Shown here: piece by piece, positions 8,784 to 17,252 of the stretch
How positions within the stretch are numbered: the first letter of the stretch is position 1
How the letters are laid out: every line of letters starts with the position of its first letter
NCBI GenBank assembly: GCA_028282785.1
Contig: JANQHE010000057.1
Span: forward strand, 1-64,000
Length of the DNA: 64,000 nt
Reading direction: 5' to 3'
Source of the DNA: Bacteroidales bacterium
Lineage (GTDB): Bacteria > Bacteroidota > Bacteroidia > Bacteroidales > UBA12077
The notes under the pieces: generated by a model
What the model was told of the DNA's origin: nothing
Databases searched by the model: none
The model's input: the letters and a program-made list of their open reading frames with translations, nothing else
Program-made: the position numbers and the translations under genes

Positions 8784-10991
8784 TTATTTGTAAACTTCTA
8801 ATCGATTGATTGTTCTTAGTGCTTCTGTTCTTATTTCTCTGGAAAGATTTTTAGAAGATGCAATCTCAGCACATTTTTGAATAATCAACTCCTTATTAAC
8901 GGAATTGACAAACCAACCCAACGCTTCAATTAATGCAATCTTAAGAGTTTCATCAATGCCCGGGTCATCTAATAATGTGATATAATCAGGAATCATATAA
9001 TGATAATTGTAATTTCGTAACGTTCTGATATTTATCGCTTTATATCTATAGAGAGAGCTGTCAGAACGTATATAATCAAATTCTTCCCGAATCTTCTGTT
9101 TTTTCCATTCTATTCTTTTGTATAATTGGTCCTTTAGCGCTGAACTATTTAACATATAGCCATACTGTTGAGCAACTTCGACTAACTCTTTCTTAACTTC
9201 ATCAGGATCCATAAATTCAAGTGAACCATAAGCATTATACCTCACACGACCAGAATACCTGTCATTTAAAATGGTTGTTAAGAGCGGGTTAATTAATTCG
9301 TTATCTCCTTTTTTACCAATCATTGTTACTGCTTTACGCCTGATTAGTTCGTAAGGATCGGTAACTGCCATTTTTAATACTTCAGTGAATTCGTTGTTAT
9401 TATACTTGTTTAACTGTTTCAAACAAGCCATCCTAACTACAAAATATGGCGAAGTCATATAGATTTCTTTTAATTGAGAGGAGAAAGATTGATTACCGGG
9501 GTCAAACAAGTTGTTTAGTGCCAGGCATTGTAATTCAGGATTATCAGCTTTTAACAAGTCATTCCAAACTTTTTTGTTTTCATTACCTGCTGCGATCAAT
9601 TTGTTGTAATCAATTTCCTGATGAGATTTAAAATAATAAGTAGGATCGCCTATTAAATGAGTTTCTAATGTGTTTATCTGCCTGGCCCAATTACCAACTC
9701 TTACACCTTTGCCTAAAAGCCCTAGCATTTCATTAGGCCACTTATCTTGAAGAGCATTAACCGTATTTGCATGAGCTACTATAGTTGATCCGTTTCCAAA
9801 AACATATTCTCCGGCTATATATTTTTCTTTATGAAAAGAGCCATTAAAACATGCGTCAAACATAATAAATTTTGCTTCCGGTTGAATTTCACGAATATCA
9901 TTCAGATAGATATCCATATTATATTCATATAATGAATCTTTTTCTTCTGTTTCTTTATCAAAAGTTCCGTCAAACCATGATTCAGGAACTCCTAACTGCT
10001 TAACGTACCGTTGTTTTGTTTCGGGAAGACTTTTACCTCTGTTTTTAGCAGATCTGAGTTTACTTCGCAGATATATTTTGATATTTTCAATAGATTTGTC
10101 GACATTCGTAGTAGCTTGTGTCCCGTTTATTAACTGTAATTCAGGAGTTCCGTGCTCGTGCAATAATGCAATATCCAAATCAGGATCCTGGAAACGATCC
10201 AACAGAAAAGGTTTCATGAATTGCGACATTCTGAACTCAAGGAATTCTATTTTTCCTTTAGTGGTATAGAGTTCCGGAAATTGTTCCCGTAAAGCAATTT
10301 TTTCTCCTACCCATGCATTAAGATCCTGACTATTGTATCCATGCCCTGTAAAGCTCATAAGAAAATCCAGTTTGGTTTTATCTCTTAAGGCAACGACTTT
10401 ATCTAAATACTCGCGAATAAGTTCATATTTATCATCATTTTCTTGGATACTTGGTTTAATTCTTCCGGTATAAATATCCGATTGCACATAGTGTGGAGAA
10501 GAAGGTGAGAGATTGTAATAGTAATAATTTGATCTAATACTATCCTTTTCAATAAACTCAAATTTCAAATCAAAATCGTCATAAAATCTATCACTTGGGA
10601 CTGCAGCAATATGAATCGGGTACTTTTCCTGATTCCTTTTATATGCAGTTGTCAAGTGTTGGGCATTCATAATGAAAGGAATAGGGACGTCACCAACAAA
10701 AACGGCCCCTTCTAATTGCGGTTTACTATTATATAAAACTTTGAGTTTGTTTCTAATATCATCAGCATTTTTCCATCCTTCTTTCAAAATAACAACGTTC
10801 AAGCCTTCCTTTTCTAACATCTCTTTATATGCCATAAGGGAAACTTCTACATTGTTGTATGTCTTTTGATCAATTACAATTGCAAAACTGGTTTTAATGT
10901 TTTGGGTTGAATGAAGGTTTTTCTCACAACCGGAAAAAGTAAAATTTGCAAGACAAATAAGGACAATGAAATATTTATGGAATTTTATCAT
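8784..10991 (-). CDS. Gingipain/caspase-like (C25-type, clan CD) lipoprotein with HEAT-like repeats
   Basis: The 735-residue protein is a predicted lipoprotein (lipobox FTFSGC, Cys22). Residues about 35-455 have the clan CD arrangement: a beta strand FAIVID at 36-41, AVFVGDVPIPF at 96-106, SFTGHG at 213-218, LLHEHGTPE around His280, and IMFDACFNGSF with Cys381 after a hydrophobic strand. The His-Gly and Asp-Ala-Cys elements are the expected catalytic dyad. GDPTYYF at 448-454 closes the domain. Residues about 470-735 are alpha-helical and HEAT-like (LKQLNKY, RRKAVTMIGKKGDNELINPLL, RYNAYGSLEFM). There is no long propeptide and no T9SS sorting domain, unlike secreted gingipains. It is the first gene of the operon. 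Family placement is by motif; proteolytic activity is inferred. Confidence 0.8.
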   Translation of the reverse strand: MIKFHKYFIVLICLANFTFSGCEKNLHSTQNIKTSFAIVIDQKTYNNVEVSLMAYKEMLEKEGLNVVILKEGWKNADDIRNKLKVLYNSKPQLEGAVFVGDVPIPFIMNAQHLTTAYKRNQEKYPIHIAAVPSDRFYDDFDLKFEFIEKDSIRSNYYYYNLSPSSPHYVQSDIYTGRIKPSIQENDDKYELIREYLDKVVALRDKTKLDFLMSFTGHGYNSQDLNAWVGEKIALREQFPELYTTKGKIEFLEFRMSQFMKPFLLDRFQDPDLDIALLHEHGTPELQLINGTQATTNVDKSIENIKIYLRSKLRSAKNRGKSLPETKQRYVKQLGVPESWFDGTFDKETEEKDSLYEYNMDIYLNDIREIQPEAKFIMFDACFNGSFHKEKYIAGEYVFGNGSTIVAHANTVNALQDKWPNEMLGLLGKGVRVGNWARQINTLETHLIGDPTYYFKSHQEIDYNKLIAAGNENKKVWNDLLKADNPELQCLALNNLFDPGNQSFSSQLKEIYMTSPYFVVRMACLKQLNKYNNNEFTEVLKMAVTDPYELIRRKAVTMIGKKGDNELINPLLTTILNDRYSGRVRYNAYGSLEFMDPDEVKKELVEVAQQYGYMLNSSALKDQLYKRIEWKKQKIREEFDYIRSDSSLYRYKAINIRTLRNYNYHYMIPDYITLLDDPGIDETLKIALIEALGWFVNSVNKELIIQKCAEIASSKNLSREIRTEALRTINRLEVYK

Positions 10992-11019
10992 GATGTTTAC
11001 TCATATAAATGTTATTGAA

Positions 11020-11027
11020 CAAAAGTA
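11020..11027 (-). promoter_or_regulatory. Bacteroidota -7 promoter element (TACTTTTG) for the envelope operon
   Basis: Read on the minus strand, 11027-11020 is TACTTTTG, an exact match to the Bacteroidota -7 consensus TAnnTTTG. It ends 28 bases before the ATG of the C25-like gene. A TTG lies 15 bases further upstream, closer than the usual spacing for the -33 box. No other such match precedes the operon. Confidence 0.5.
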
Positions 11028-11077
11028 TCGGAAATATCAGCTCAACTTATGCCCTATTTAAGTCATTATAAAAAACA

Positions 11078-11260
11078 GTGTTTTTCCGTTGTTTCTGCTT
11101 TAAGTGAAGAATCGCAAACTTTACTCATCAAATGCTTGCCTGGTAATTAAATCAGGGATTATCATGATAAAATAGTAAAGTGATAATTTAATGTTTTTTG
11201 GAAAATTCGGTGTACGAATGGTGTTTTTCCGTTATTGAGAATTGTGCCATTACGGAAAAC
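11078..11260. promoter_or_regulatory. Three copies of a GTTTTTCCGT motif upstream of the envelope operon
   Basis: The 13-mer GTGTTTTTCCGTT occurs twice in the same orientation (11078-11090 and 11221-11233). A third, slightly shorter copy in inverted orientation, ACGGAAAAC, is at 11252-11260, so the last two form an inverted repeat. They lie in the 344-base gap between the operon start and the end of the response-regulator gene. Copy 1 is about 50 bases upstream of the predicted -7 box, a usual place for an activator. Binding by the adjacent NarL-type regulator is inference. Confidence 0.45.
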
Positions 11261-11335
11261 ATCTAATAATTATTTGCCCAATTAATTTAATAGTTGTTGA
11301 AACCAAGGAAAGTGAGAAAAGAAATTAGTTAATTG

Positions 11336-11977
11336 TTACTCAATTAATCCATTTTTTAAGGCAAACATCACTAAATTCGGAGCATTTTTAACACCTGTCT
11401 TCAATATCAGGTTTCTTCTGTGTCCATCTACAGTATGAGAACTTATAAAAAGCTTTTCTGCTATTTCATTATTATTGTAACCTTCGCAGATTAATTTCAA
11501 TACTTCCAGTTCTCTTTCTGACAAATTAACATTTATAACACTCTTAGCTGATTTTTTAACTTTTAGACTTAAGTACCCTAGAAATTCTTTAGCAAAATAA
11601 GTTTCATCATTTAAAACGTTTGTTACCGCTCTTTGTAATTCCAGAACTTCAGTGTTTTTTAATAAAAACCCTTCCGCCCCGGCATCAACCATTTCATTGA
11701 AATATTCAATTTCTCCAAACATTGTTAAAGTTATCACTTTAATGGTAGGATACTTTTGTTTGACTTTCTTTGTTAAGTCAATACCATTTTCGTCAGCCAG
11801 CTTAATATCCATAAATATTATATCCGGAACTTTTTCCGATAACCCTTGAAAAAGAGATTTTCCATCAGGGTAAGACCCAATAACTTTGAAATTTGAAATG
11901 CTATTTAAAATTACTTTAAGTCCGGTACGAAAAATTTCATGATCATCTACAATAGCAAGACTAATTATTCTATTCAT
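11336..11977 (-). CDS. NarL/FixJ-type response regulator
   Basis: The 213-residue protein has a receiver domain (about 5-125) with the acidic pocket D11-D12, phospho-acceptor Asp57 (IIFMDIKLADENG), and the conserved Lys in FLLKNT. A C-terminal LuxR-type helix-turn-helix follows at about 145-210 (LSERELEVLKLICEG...NEIAEKLFISSHTVDGHRRN). It is 73 bases downstream of the histidine kinase gene and almost certainly its partner. It would bind DNA as a phosphorylated dimer. The gene ends 344 bases before the envelope operon, and the repeated motif in that gap makes this operon its most likely target, although the link is positional only. Confidence 0.92.
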   Translation of the reverse strand: MNRIISLAIVDDHEIFRTGLKVILNSISNFKVIGSYPDGKSLFQGLSEKVPDIIFMDIKLADENGIDLTKKVKQKYPTIKVITLTMFGEIEYFNEMVDAGAEGFLLKNTEVLELQRAVTNVLNDETYFAKEFLGYLSLKVKKSAKSVINVNLSERELEVLKLICEGYNNNEIAEKLFISSHTVDGHRRNLILKTGVKNAPNLVMFALKNGLIE

Positions 11978-12050
11978 ACAGACACTAATTTTAGGCTTTT
12001 ATTCCTGTGGTTTAACTTCATAATCCGTTTACAAATAAAAATGTTTTTAA

Positions 12051-13901
12051 TTAAACTAAATATTTTTTATATACCCAAATTTTGATTTTGACACCTTTTC
12101 CAATACCACTTTTAAAATCTATATTTCCTTTAATATAGTTTATACGGTTAAATATATTAATCAAGCCATGTTTTGAATCTTTATCAGTCATATTATTTGC
12201 ATCCATCTCAAAGCCTTTTCCATCGTCGGAATAATCAATACGAAAAAACCGATTATCAAAATACATTCTGATATTTACTGTATTTGCTGCCGCATGCTTG
12301 ATTGTATTATTAATTAATTCCTTTATAACTCTAAATAACATAGTCTCTATCTTACGGTTATAATTAGAAGGGTAATCATCCGATGAGTAATTTATTTCAA
12401 TATTAGATGCATTTTTTATTTGATTACAAAAATAACGTACTGCCAAATCAAGGCCAAAGTCTCTTAGTAAATTAGGAGACAGGTTATAAGCCACATTTTT
12501 TGCTGACGTAATTGCTTCGGAAATTATCTCTTCGGCACTTTCAATCAAATACTGATGTTCTTTTATGTAAAGTGATGACTGGTTTTTTAATGCATTGATA
12601 AAAAGTTTGGCTGATGAAAGCAGAGGGCCTAAGCTATCGTGCAAATCTTCGGCCATTCTTTTTCTTTCTTTTTCTTCTGTTTCTATAGATATTGTAAGCA
12701 TTTTTCTCTCAACTTTCTTAAGGTTATTCATATTTTCCTTCAGTTTAACACCCATATATTTGAGAGATTTAGCAAGTATTCCAACTTCATCATTGTGGTC
12801 AATCTGGACAGTCGCATCTAAATTTCCTGAGGCTATTTCTTCTGCAAACTTTACGCTTTTTTCTAAGGGAACTGTAATGGACCGCGTTATCAAAAGAGAA
12901 AAGAGAGTAGCCAGAATAAGAGCAATTAATAGTACAAAAATATATAAAGGAACCAGGCGGTTAAATGCTAAATAATTATTTTTAAGAGCTTGTCCGGACA
13001 ACTGAATTCCATCTTCTCCCATTGCTTTGGCTTCGTAAATAACAACATTTGCCGTTTCAACCTGTTTTACGGATAGCTTTTTTAAAGTTACCAGATTTTT
13101 CTTTAAGCTATAAAGCTCGTTCTGAAACAAAGTAAAATGATTTGTAAAAAGATCCATTTTCCCGCGTTGTAATGAATCATTTAATGAAGTATCAACAGCT
13201 TGAATTAGCTTGAAATTGTATTTGAATTCTTTTATAACACTTTTTAAATGTTCGGGATTTTTCGAAAGAATGGCTTCAAGAGCAGTGATCATACTTCTGT
13301 TTCCTCGCCTTTCTATTAAATTAATTCTCCGAATCTGAAGGTGTTTTATAGTAAGTTCTTCTGGTAATATAGAATCATTCCTTAATGCACGAGAAAACTC
13401 TATTTCTTTTCTGGAAATAAAACTTTGCGATTCAACTGAAAATTTCTTTGAAATTTTCTCTAAAGTATTTTGATTTTTTTTGAGTTTATTATGAATTTCG
13501 CCCGTCTCATCTATAATAACATTTAATTCATTTACCCAGTTTTTTATTCTTACTATTCTTGTTTTTAATTGTATAAGATGAGGAGAAATACTTATTATGC
13601 TATCAGTTTGGGCAAGAGATATGGAAAGCTCATCTAAAGTATTTTTACTTAAATTATAATATTCCAGGTCTCCCAGGGCATTAAACTCCCAAAGAAAATT
13701 CATTGACTGATTAGTAAGCCGCTCTATTTTATTGGTGTTTTCAATTAGTGGTATATATGCCTGTGTTGTAAAGGAAAGCTCTTTTTTATATTTATCTAAA
13801 CTTATTCCGGTAAAAAAACCTGCAATTAAGAACACAATTATTAGAAATGAATAACTTATCGCTAATTTGTAGCTTAATAAAAGATTCTTCCATTTAACCA
13901 T
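12051..13901 (-). CDS. Sensor histidine kinase with large extracytoplasmic helical domain (NarX/DesK type)
   Basis: The 616-residue protein has a membrane segment at about 10-34, a long alpha-helical sensor region on the outer face of the inner membrane (about 36-312), a second membrane segment (about 316-338), and a HAMP linker (RSITVPLEKSVKFAEEIASGNLD). A HisKA_3 dimerisation domain follows with the phospho-acceptor His in MAEDLHDSLGPLLSS (near residue 415). The HATPase domain shows an N box (KELINNTIKHA), G1 (DDGKGF) and G2-like (HGLINIFNRI) motifs. This class pairs with LuxR-type regulators, and such a gene follows directly. The sensor region resembles four-helix or MCP-like sensors, but I cannot name its ligand. 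Confidence 0.9.
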   Translation of the reverse strand: MVKWKNLLLSYKLAISYSFLIIVFLIAGFFTGISLDKYKKELSFTTQAYIPLIENTNKIERLTNQSMNFLWEFNALGDLEYYNLSKNTLDELSISLAQTDSIISISPHLIQLKTRIVRIKNWVNELNVIIDETGEIHNKLKKNQNTLEKISKKFSVESQSFISRKEIEFSRALRNDSILPEELTIKHLQIRRINLIERRGNRSMITALEAILSKNPEHLKSVIKEFKYNFKLIQAVDTSLNDSLQRGKMDLFTNHFTLFQNELYSLKKNLVTLKKLSVKQVETANVVIYEAKAMGEDGIQLSGQALKNNYLAFNRLVPLYIFVLLIALILATLFSLLITRSITVPLEKSVKFAEEIASGNLDATVQIDHNDEVGILAKSLKYMGVKLKENMNNLKKVERKMLTISIETEEKERKRMAEDLHDSLGPLLSSAKLFINALKNQSSLYIKEHQYLIESAEEIISEAITSAKNVAYNLSPNLLRDFGLDLAVRYFCNQIKNASNIEINYSSDDYPSNYNRKIETMLFRVIKELINNTIKHAAANTVNIRMYFDNRFFRIDYSDDGKGFEMDANNMTDKDSKHGLINIFNRINYIKGNIDFKSGIGKGVKIKIWVYKKYLV

Positions 13902-14348
13902 ACAAATCTTTCCTGATTAATTAGTCAAAAATAGACAATTGACAAAAAGAAAAAAATATACAGAACAGGATTTTCTAAAAACCAAAATCATCTAATTAAA
14001 AAGCTGAATGCTGTATAGCCATATAATGGTAATAAGAATATTTGTTGGATAGAAACAAAAATTACAAATAAACTAAAACCGGAAAGCTTAATTTTAATAA
14101 GCTTTTAACATTCAATGAGTCTTATACTTAATGCCTGAAGGCTTATGTAATTTAGTATCTTTTCTAGTGTTTTGATTTCGGTTATTTTTAATGCTTCTTT
14201 ATAATTTAAAGCCCTTTGTGTATGGGTCTTTGTTTTCTTAAATGTTCCGCCGGATCTATACTTTTTTTGCTTAAAAAAGTTTTGGAAGAATGTTATTGCC
14301 TGGTGTAATTTTAGAGTTCTAACTGAACTATAATTGATGAATCAATAT
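13902..14348. other. Intergenic region, with a possible decayed reading frame
   Basis: This 447-base stretch holds the promoter region of the histidine kinase gene. On the minus strand an open frame of about 87 codons ends with TAA at 14105-14107 and contains lysine-rich, helix-like residues (KITEIKTLEKILNYISLQ). It has no ATG, GTG or TTG start in frame before it runs back to a TGA in the 3' end of the kinase gene at 14349. It may be a gene remnant or chance. I see no other structure. Confidence 0.3.
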
Positions 14349-15686
14349 TTAAAACAATAACTCAACTTTGGTAAATTCGTTTTCCTCGGATGATACCTGA
14401 ACAAACCCATTGTGCAAAATCATTACCTGCCTGACAAAACTTAAACCTATGCCGGAACCTTCTTTCTTGGTAGTATAAAAAGGAATAAATACTTTTTCAA
14501 TGTTTTCTTTCGGAATACCGGTTCCGCTATCCTTAACCGAAATAATTACGGTTTCATTCTTCAATTCGGCTATTAAATCAATTTTTTTATATTGAACTTC
14601 TTTAACTGCATCTATTGCATTTCTAATTAAATTAATCAAAACCTGGGTAAGCAGTTTTTCATCGGCCTTAATGTATAGATCATCTTTTGAATCGATCAAT
14701 AGCGCTATTTTAAATTTTGAAAATTCGGGCTTAAATAGTGTTTCAATTTGTTGAAAAAGACTTGTAACCTTGATCATTTTTACTTCAGGCTTAGGTATTG
14801 CAGAAATAATTTTGAATTTTTCTATAAAATCAAGTAAGCCTTTACTACGCTTTTCAATAGCATTAAAGCTTTTATGTGACGTATTTAAAATACCATTTAG
14901 TTCAACCGGATCATTTTTAAAGTCCAAATCATTAAAATGTTCTGTCATGGAGTTTGACAAAGAAGCAATTGGTGTAACAGAATTAATAATTTCATGCCGT
15001 AGAATCCGAATAAGTGCCTGCCAGTTTATAATTTCCTCTTTAGCAAGTTCTTTGCCTATATCGTTAAATGAGAATAATCTAACCTGCTTTTTATTTAAAA
15101 TAAAGTTGTTACCCTTAACCGAGAATGGTTTAACTACTTTTTCATGTACAAGCTTTAATACTGCAGGTTTGCCGGGCTTTATGGAATTTAAGGTGTGGTA
15201 TAATTCTTTATTAATTGTTTCTAAGCTTTTTAATTCTGTAATTTTTGTTGGAAGCAGCATATTAAAAGCAGAATTTGAAAATATAACCCGGCCATTTTCA
15301 TCAATAGCCAAAACGGCAGAATCTAAATGCTCCAAAGTATTTAATAAAAGTTGATGTTCCGATTCTTTTGCCAGTTTTACTTTGCCGTATGAATCTGCTA
15401 TCCTATTAAGTTCCCATTCAATTTTGACAAAGTATTTTTCTTTGTAAGCATTTTTAAATTTAGGGAAGGGTTCATTTATTACAAAGTTTTTTAAAAACTT
15501 ATATATTTCTTTATTTGTTTTGTTTAAAAAGTAAATAATATAAAGTATTTCGAGTATTGCAAACCCTATAAAACCATACCTGGTAAAAGACAAGTGCTCC
15601 TGGTTTGATGCCCAAAAAAACAAATAGATCAATATTGCAAGTAATAATATATTGAATATTATAATGAATATAAAGCGTTTATAAAT
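14349..15686 (-). CDS. NtrY/NtrB-like sensor histidine kinase
   Basis: The best start is the ATG at 15684-15686, which overlaps the stop of the upstream regulator by 8 bases and begins MIYKRFIFIIIFN; an upstream in-frame ATG at 15779 would add 31 residues with no membrane-protein character. The 445-residue product has two membrane helices near the N-terminus (about 6-26 and 35-52), a PAS domain (about 105-200, VLAIDENGRVIFSNSAF), a HisKA domain with His in IRILRHEIINSVTPI, and a HATPase domain (LINLIRNAIDA, VKDSGTGIP, GSGIGLSFVRQ). The HEIINSVTPI form is typical of NtrY-like kinases. Overlap with the NtrC-type gene indicates translational coupling and a cognate pair. Confidence 0.92.
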   Translation of the reverse strand: MYKRFIFIIIFNILLLAILIYLFFWASNQEHLSFTRYGFIGFAILEILYIIYFLNKTNKEIYKFLKNFVINEPFPKFKNAYKEKYFVKIEWELNRIADSYGKVKLAKESEHQLLLNTLEHLDSAVLAIDENGRVIFSNSAFNMLLPTKITELKSLETINKELYHTLNSIKPGKPAVLKLVHEKVVKPFSVKGNNFILNKKQVRLFSFNDIGKELAKEEIINWQALIRILRHEIINSVTPIASLSNSMTEHFNDLDFKNDPVELNGILNTSHKSFNAIEKRSKGLLDFIEKFKIISAIPKPEVKMIKVTSLFQQIETLFKPEFSKFKIALLIDSKDDLYIKADEKLLTQVLINLIRNAIDAVKEVQYKKIDLIAELKNETVIISVKDSGTGIPKENIEKVFIPFYTTKKEGSGIGLSFVRQVMILHNGFVQVSSEENEFTKVELLF

Positions 15687-17046
15687 CATACTTTTCAATT
15701 TTCCTGTATAAAGTTGTTCTTGCAATTCCCAGTTCATTTGCTGATTTTGAAAGATGTCCTTTGTTCTTGTCCAGCACATATTTTATGTGCTCTTTCTCAT
15801 TCTCATAAAAATTGGCCGAAATTTTAGCAGTATTTTTTTTAGCCGAAATTTTAAAAATAATATCGGCAGACGATATGGTTTCCTTTTCCGAAAGAATAAC
15901 CAAATTTTCAATAGTATGCTTTAATTGTCGGACATTACCGGGCCAATCGTAATTAACCAGTTTTTTTAAGGCACTTTCGGTTAATAATAAATCGGGTTTA
16001 TTGTATTTACTTTTCAAGCTGTTTAAAAAGAAATTAATCATTGGTTTTATATCAGCTTTTCTTTCTCTAAGTGGCGGTAAATCAATTTGAACTGTATTTA
16101 TACGATACAACAGGTCCACTCTGAATTGCCCATTTTCGGATAGCTCATTTAGGTTTTGGTTTGAAGCCGAGATCAGCCTGATGTCAACCTCAACAGGATC
16201 ATTAGAACCTACCCTGTTTAATGTTCTGGTTTGTAAAACAGTTAGTAATTTAGATTGTAAGTTTAATGGTAGGTTTCCAATCTCATCCAAAAATAAAGTT
16301 CCGCCTGATGCCAGTTCAATTTTACCCATTCTATCTTCTGTAGCATCTGTAAATGCTCCTTTTACATGTCCAAAAAGTTCCGATTCAAATAAACTTTCCG
16401 GGATGGCCCCCATGTCTATCGAAACAAAAGATGCATTTTTTCTGTGCGATTTGTTATGAATTTCATAAGCTATTACTTGTTTCCCCGTTCCATTTTCTCC
16501 AAAAACTAACACATTCGCATCTGTTTTTGATACCTTATCCACAACCTTATTCACCTTTTTCATTGAAGCACTATTACCTTTAACTATTTGTGTTTTGTTA
16601 AAAGTATCTTTTTGCAGGTGCAGGTGCTTTTTCTCAAGCAATGTAATTTTGCATCTTGATTTCCTTAAATTAAAAACATTAATAACAGTTGTAAGTAGTT
16701 TCCTATTATCCCAGGGTTTCTCAATAAAATCTGTTGCACCTTCCTTTATTGCTTTTACTGCAAGCTCAATACCTGCAAAAGCTGTGATAAATATAATAAT
16801 TGCATCCGTATCGTGATTCAATATTTCTTTCATCCAAAAAAAGCCTTCATTACCCGATTGTATTTCAGCTGTAAAGTTCATATCCAGTATATAAACATCA
16901 AATTTTTGAGTTCGAAGGAGGTTGGGAACCTGTTTAGGTGAATTGAGAGTTATTATATTATCAAAATCCTTTGATAATAAGACCTTCAACGAAAACAGTA
17001 TTTCTTCATTATCGTCAATGATAAGTATATTACCTTTTCTTTTCAT
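15679..17046 (-). CDS. NtrC-family sigma-54-dependent response regulator
   Basis: The 455-residue protein has a receiver domain (Asp55 in VYILDMNF), an AAA+ central domain with Walker A GENGTGKQ (183-190) and Walker B LFLDEIG (251-257), and a Fis-type helix-turn-helix at the C-terminus (NKGHLSKSANELGIARTTLYRKIEKY). The sigma-54 contact loop reads GAFTDA (230-235) instead of GAFTGA, a variant I know from other Bacteroidota. It should activate sigma-54 promoters after phosphorylation by the overlapping NtrY-like kinase. It is divergent from two FtsX-like permeases, and the two palindromes between them are its probable binding sites. Confidence 0.93.
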   Translation of the reverse strand: MKRKGNILIIDDNEEILFSLKVLLSKDFDNIITLNSPKQVPNLLRTQKFDVYILDMNFTAEIQSGNEGFFWMKEILNHDTDAIIIFITAFAGIELAVKAIKEGATDFIEKPWDNRKLLTTVINVFNLRKSRCKITLLEKKHLHLQKDTFNKTQIVKGNSASMKKVNKVVDKVSKTDANVLVFGENGTGKQVIAYEIHNKSHRKNASFVSIDMGAIPESLFESELFGHVKGAFTDATEDRMGKIELASGGTLFLDEIGNLPLNLQSKLLTVLQTRTLNRVGSNDPVEVDIRLISASNQNLNELSENGQFRVDLLYRINTVQIDLPPLRERKADIKPMINFFLNSLKSKYNKPDLLLTESALKKLVNYDWPGNVRQLKHTIENLVILSEKETISSADIIFKISAKKNTAKISANFYENEKEHIKYVLDKNKGHLSKSANELGIARTTLYRKIEKYDL

Positions 17047-17087
17047 GCAATGAATTAAACCTATTGCAAGTTAAGAAATATTATCTC

Positions 17088-17133
17088 TTTTATGTATCGA
17101 ACCGATACATAAAATTGTATCGTTACGATGCAA
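17088..17133. promoter_or_regulatory. Two tandem palindromes, likely sites for the NtrC-type regulator
   Basis: Site 1 (17088-17114) is a perfect palindrome with 12-base arms: TTTTATGTATCG, spacer AAC, CGATACATAAAA. Site 2 (17115-17133) is TTGTATCG, spacer TTA, CGATGCAA, with one mismatch. Both share the core TGTATCG-N3-CGATRCA. Their centres (17101 and 17124) are 23 bases apart, about two helical turns. They lie 42-87 bases upstream of the regulator's start and 120-165 bases upstream of the first permease, a typical enhancer position for a dimeric NtrC-like activator. Confidence 0.7.
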
Positions 17134-17252
17134 AATAATTCAACCATTTATCAGTTAAGTATTAGATTATCAAACACAAAGAAGTATGGCATGCTGCATG
17201 TAATTAAAGTTAGCGATATTCATTTGTATCAATTAATTTAAATTTACATGAG

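Noticed and set aside
17187-17200. TGGCATGCTGCATG as a sigma-54 promoter
   Set aside because: The GG and GC are 6 bases apart instead of the required 10, so it does not fit a -24/-12 element.
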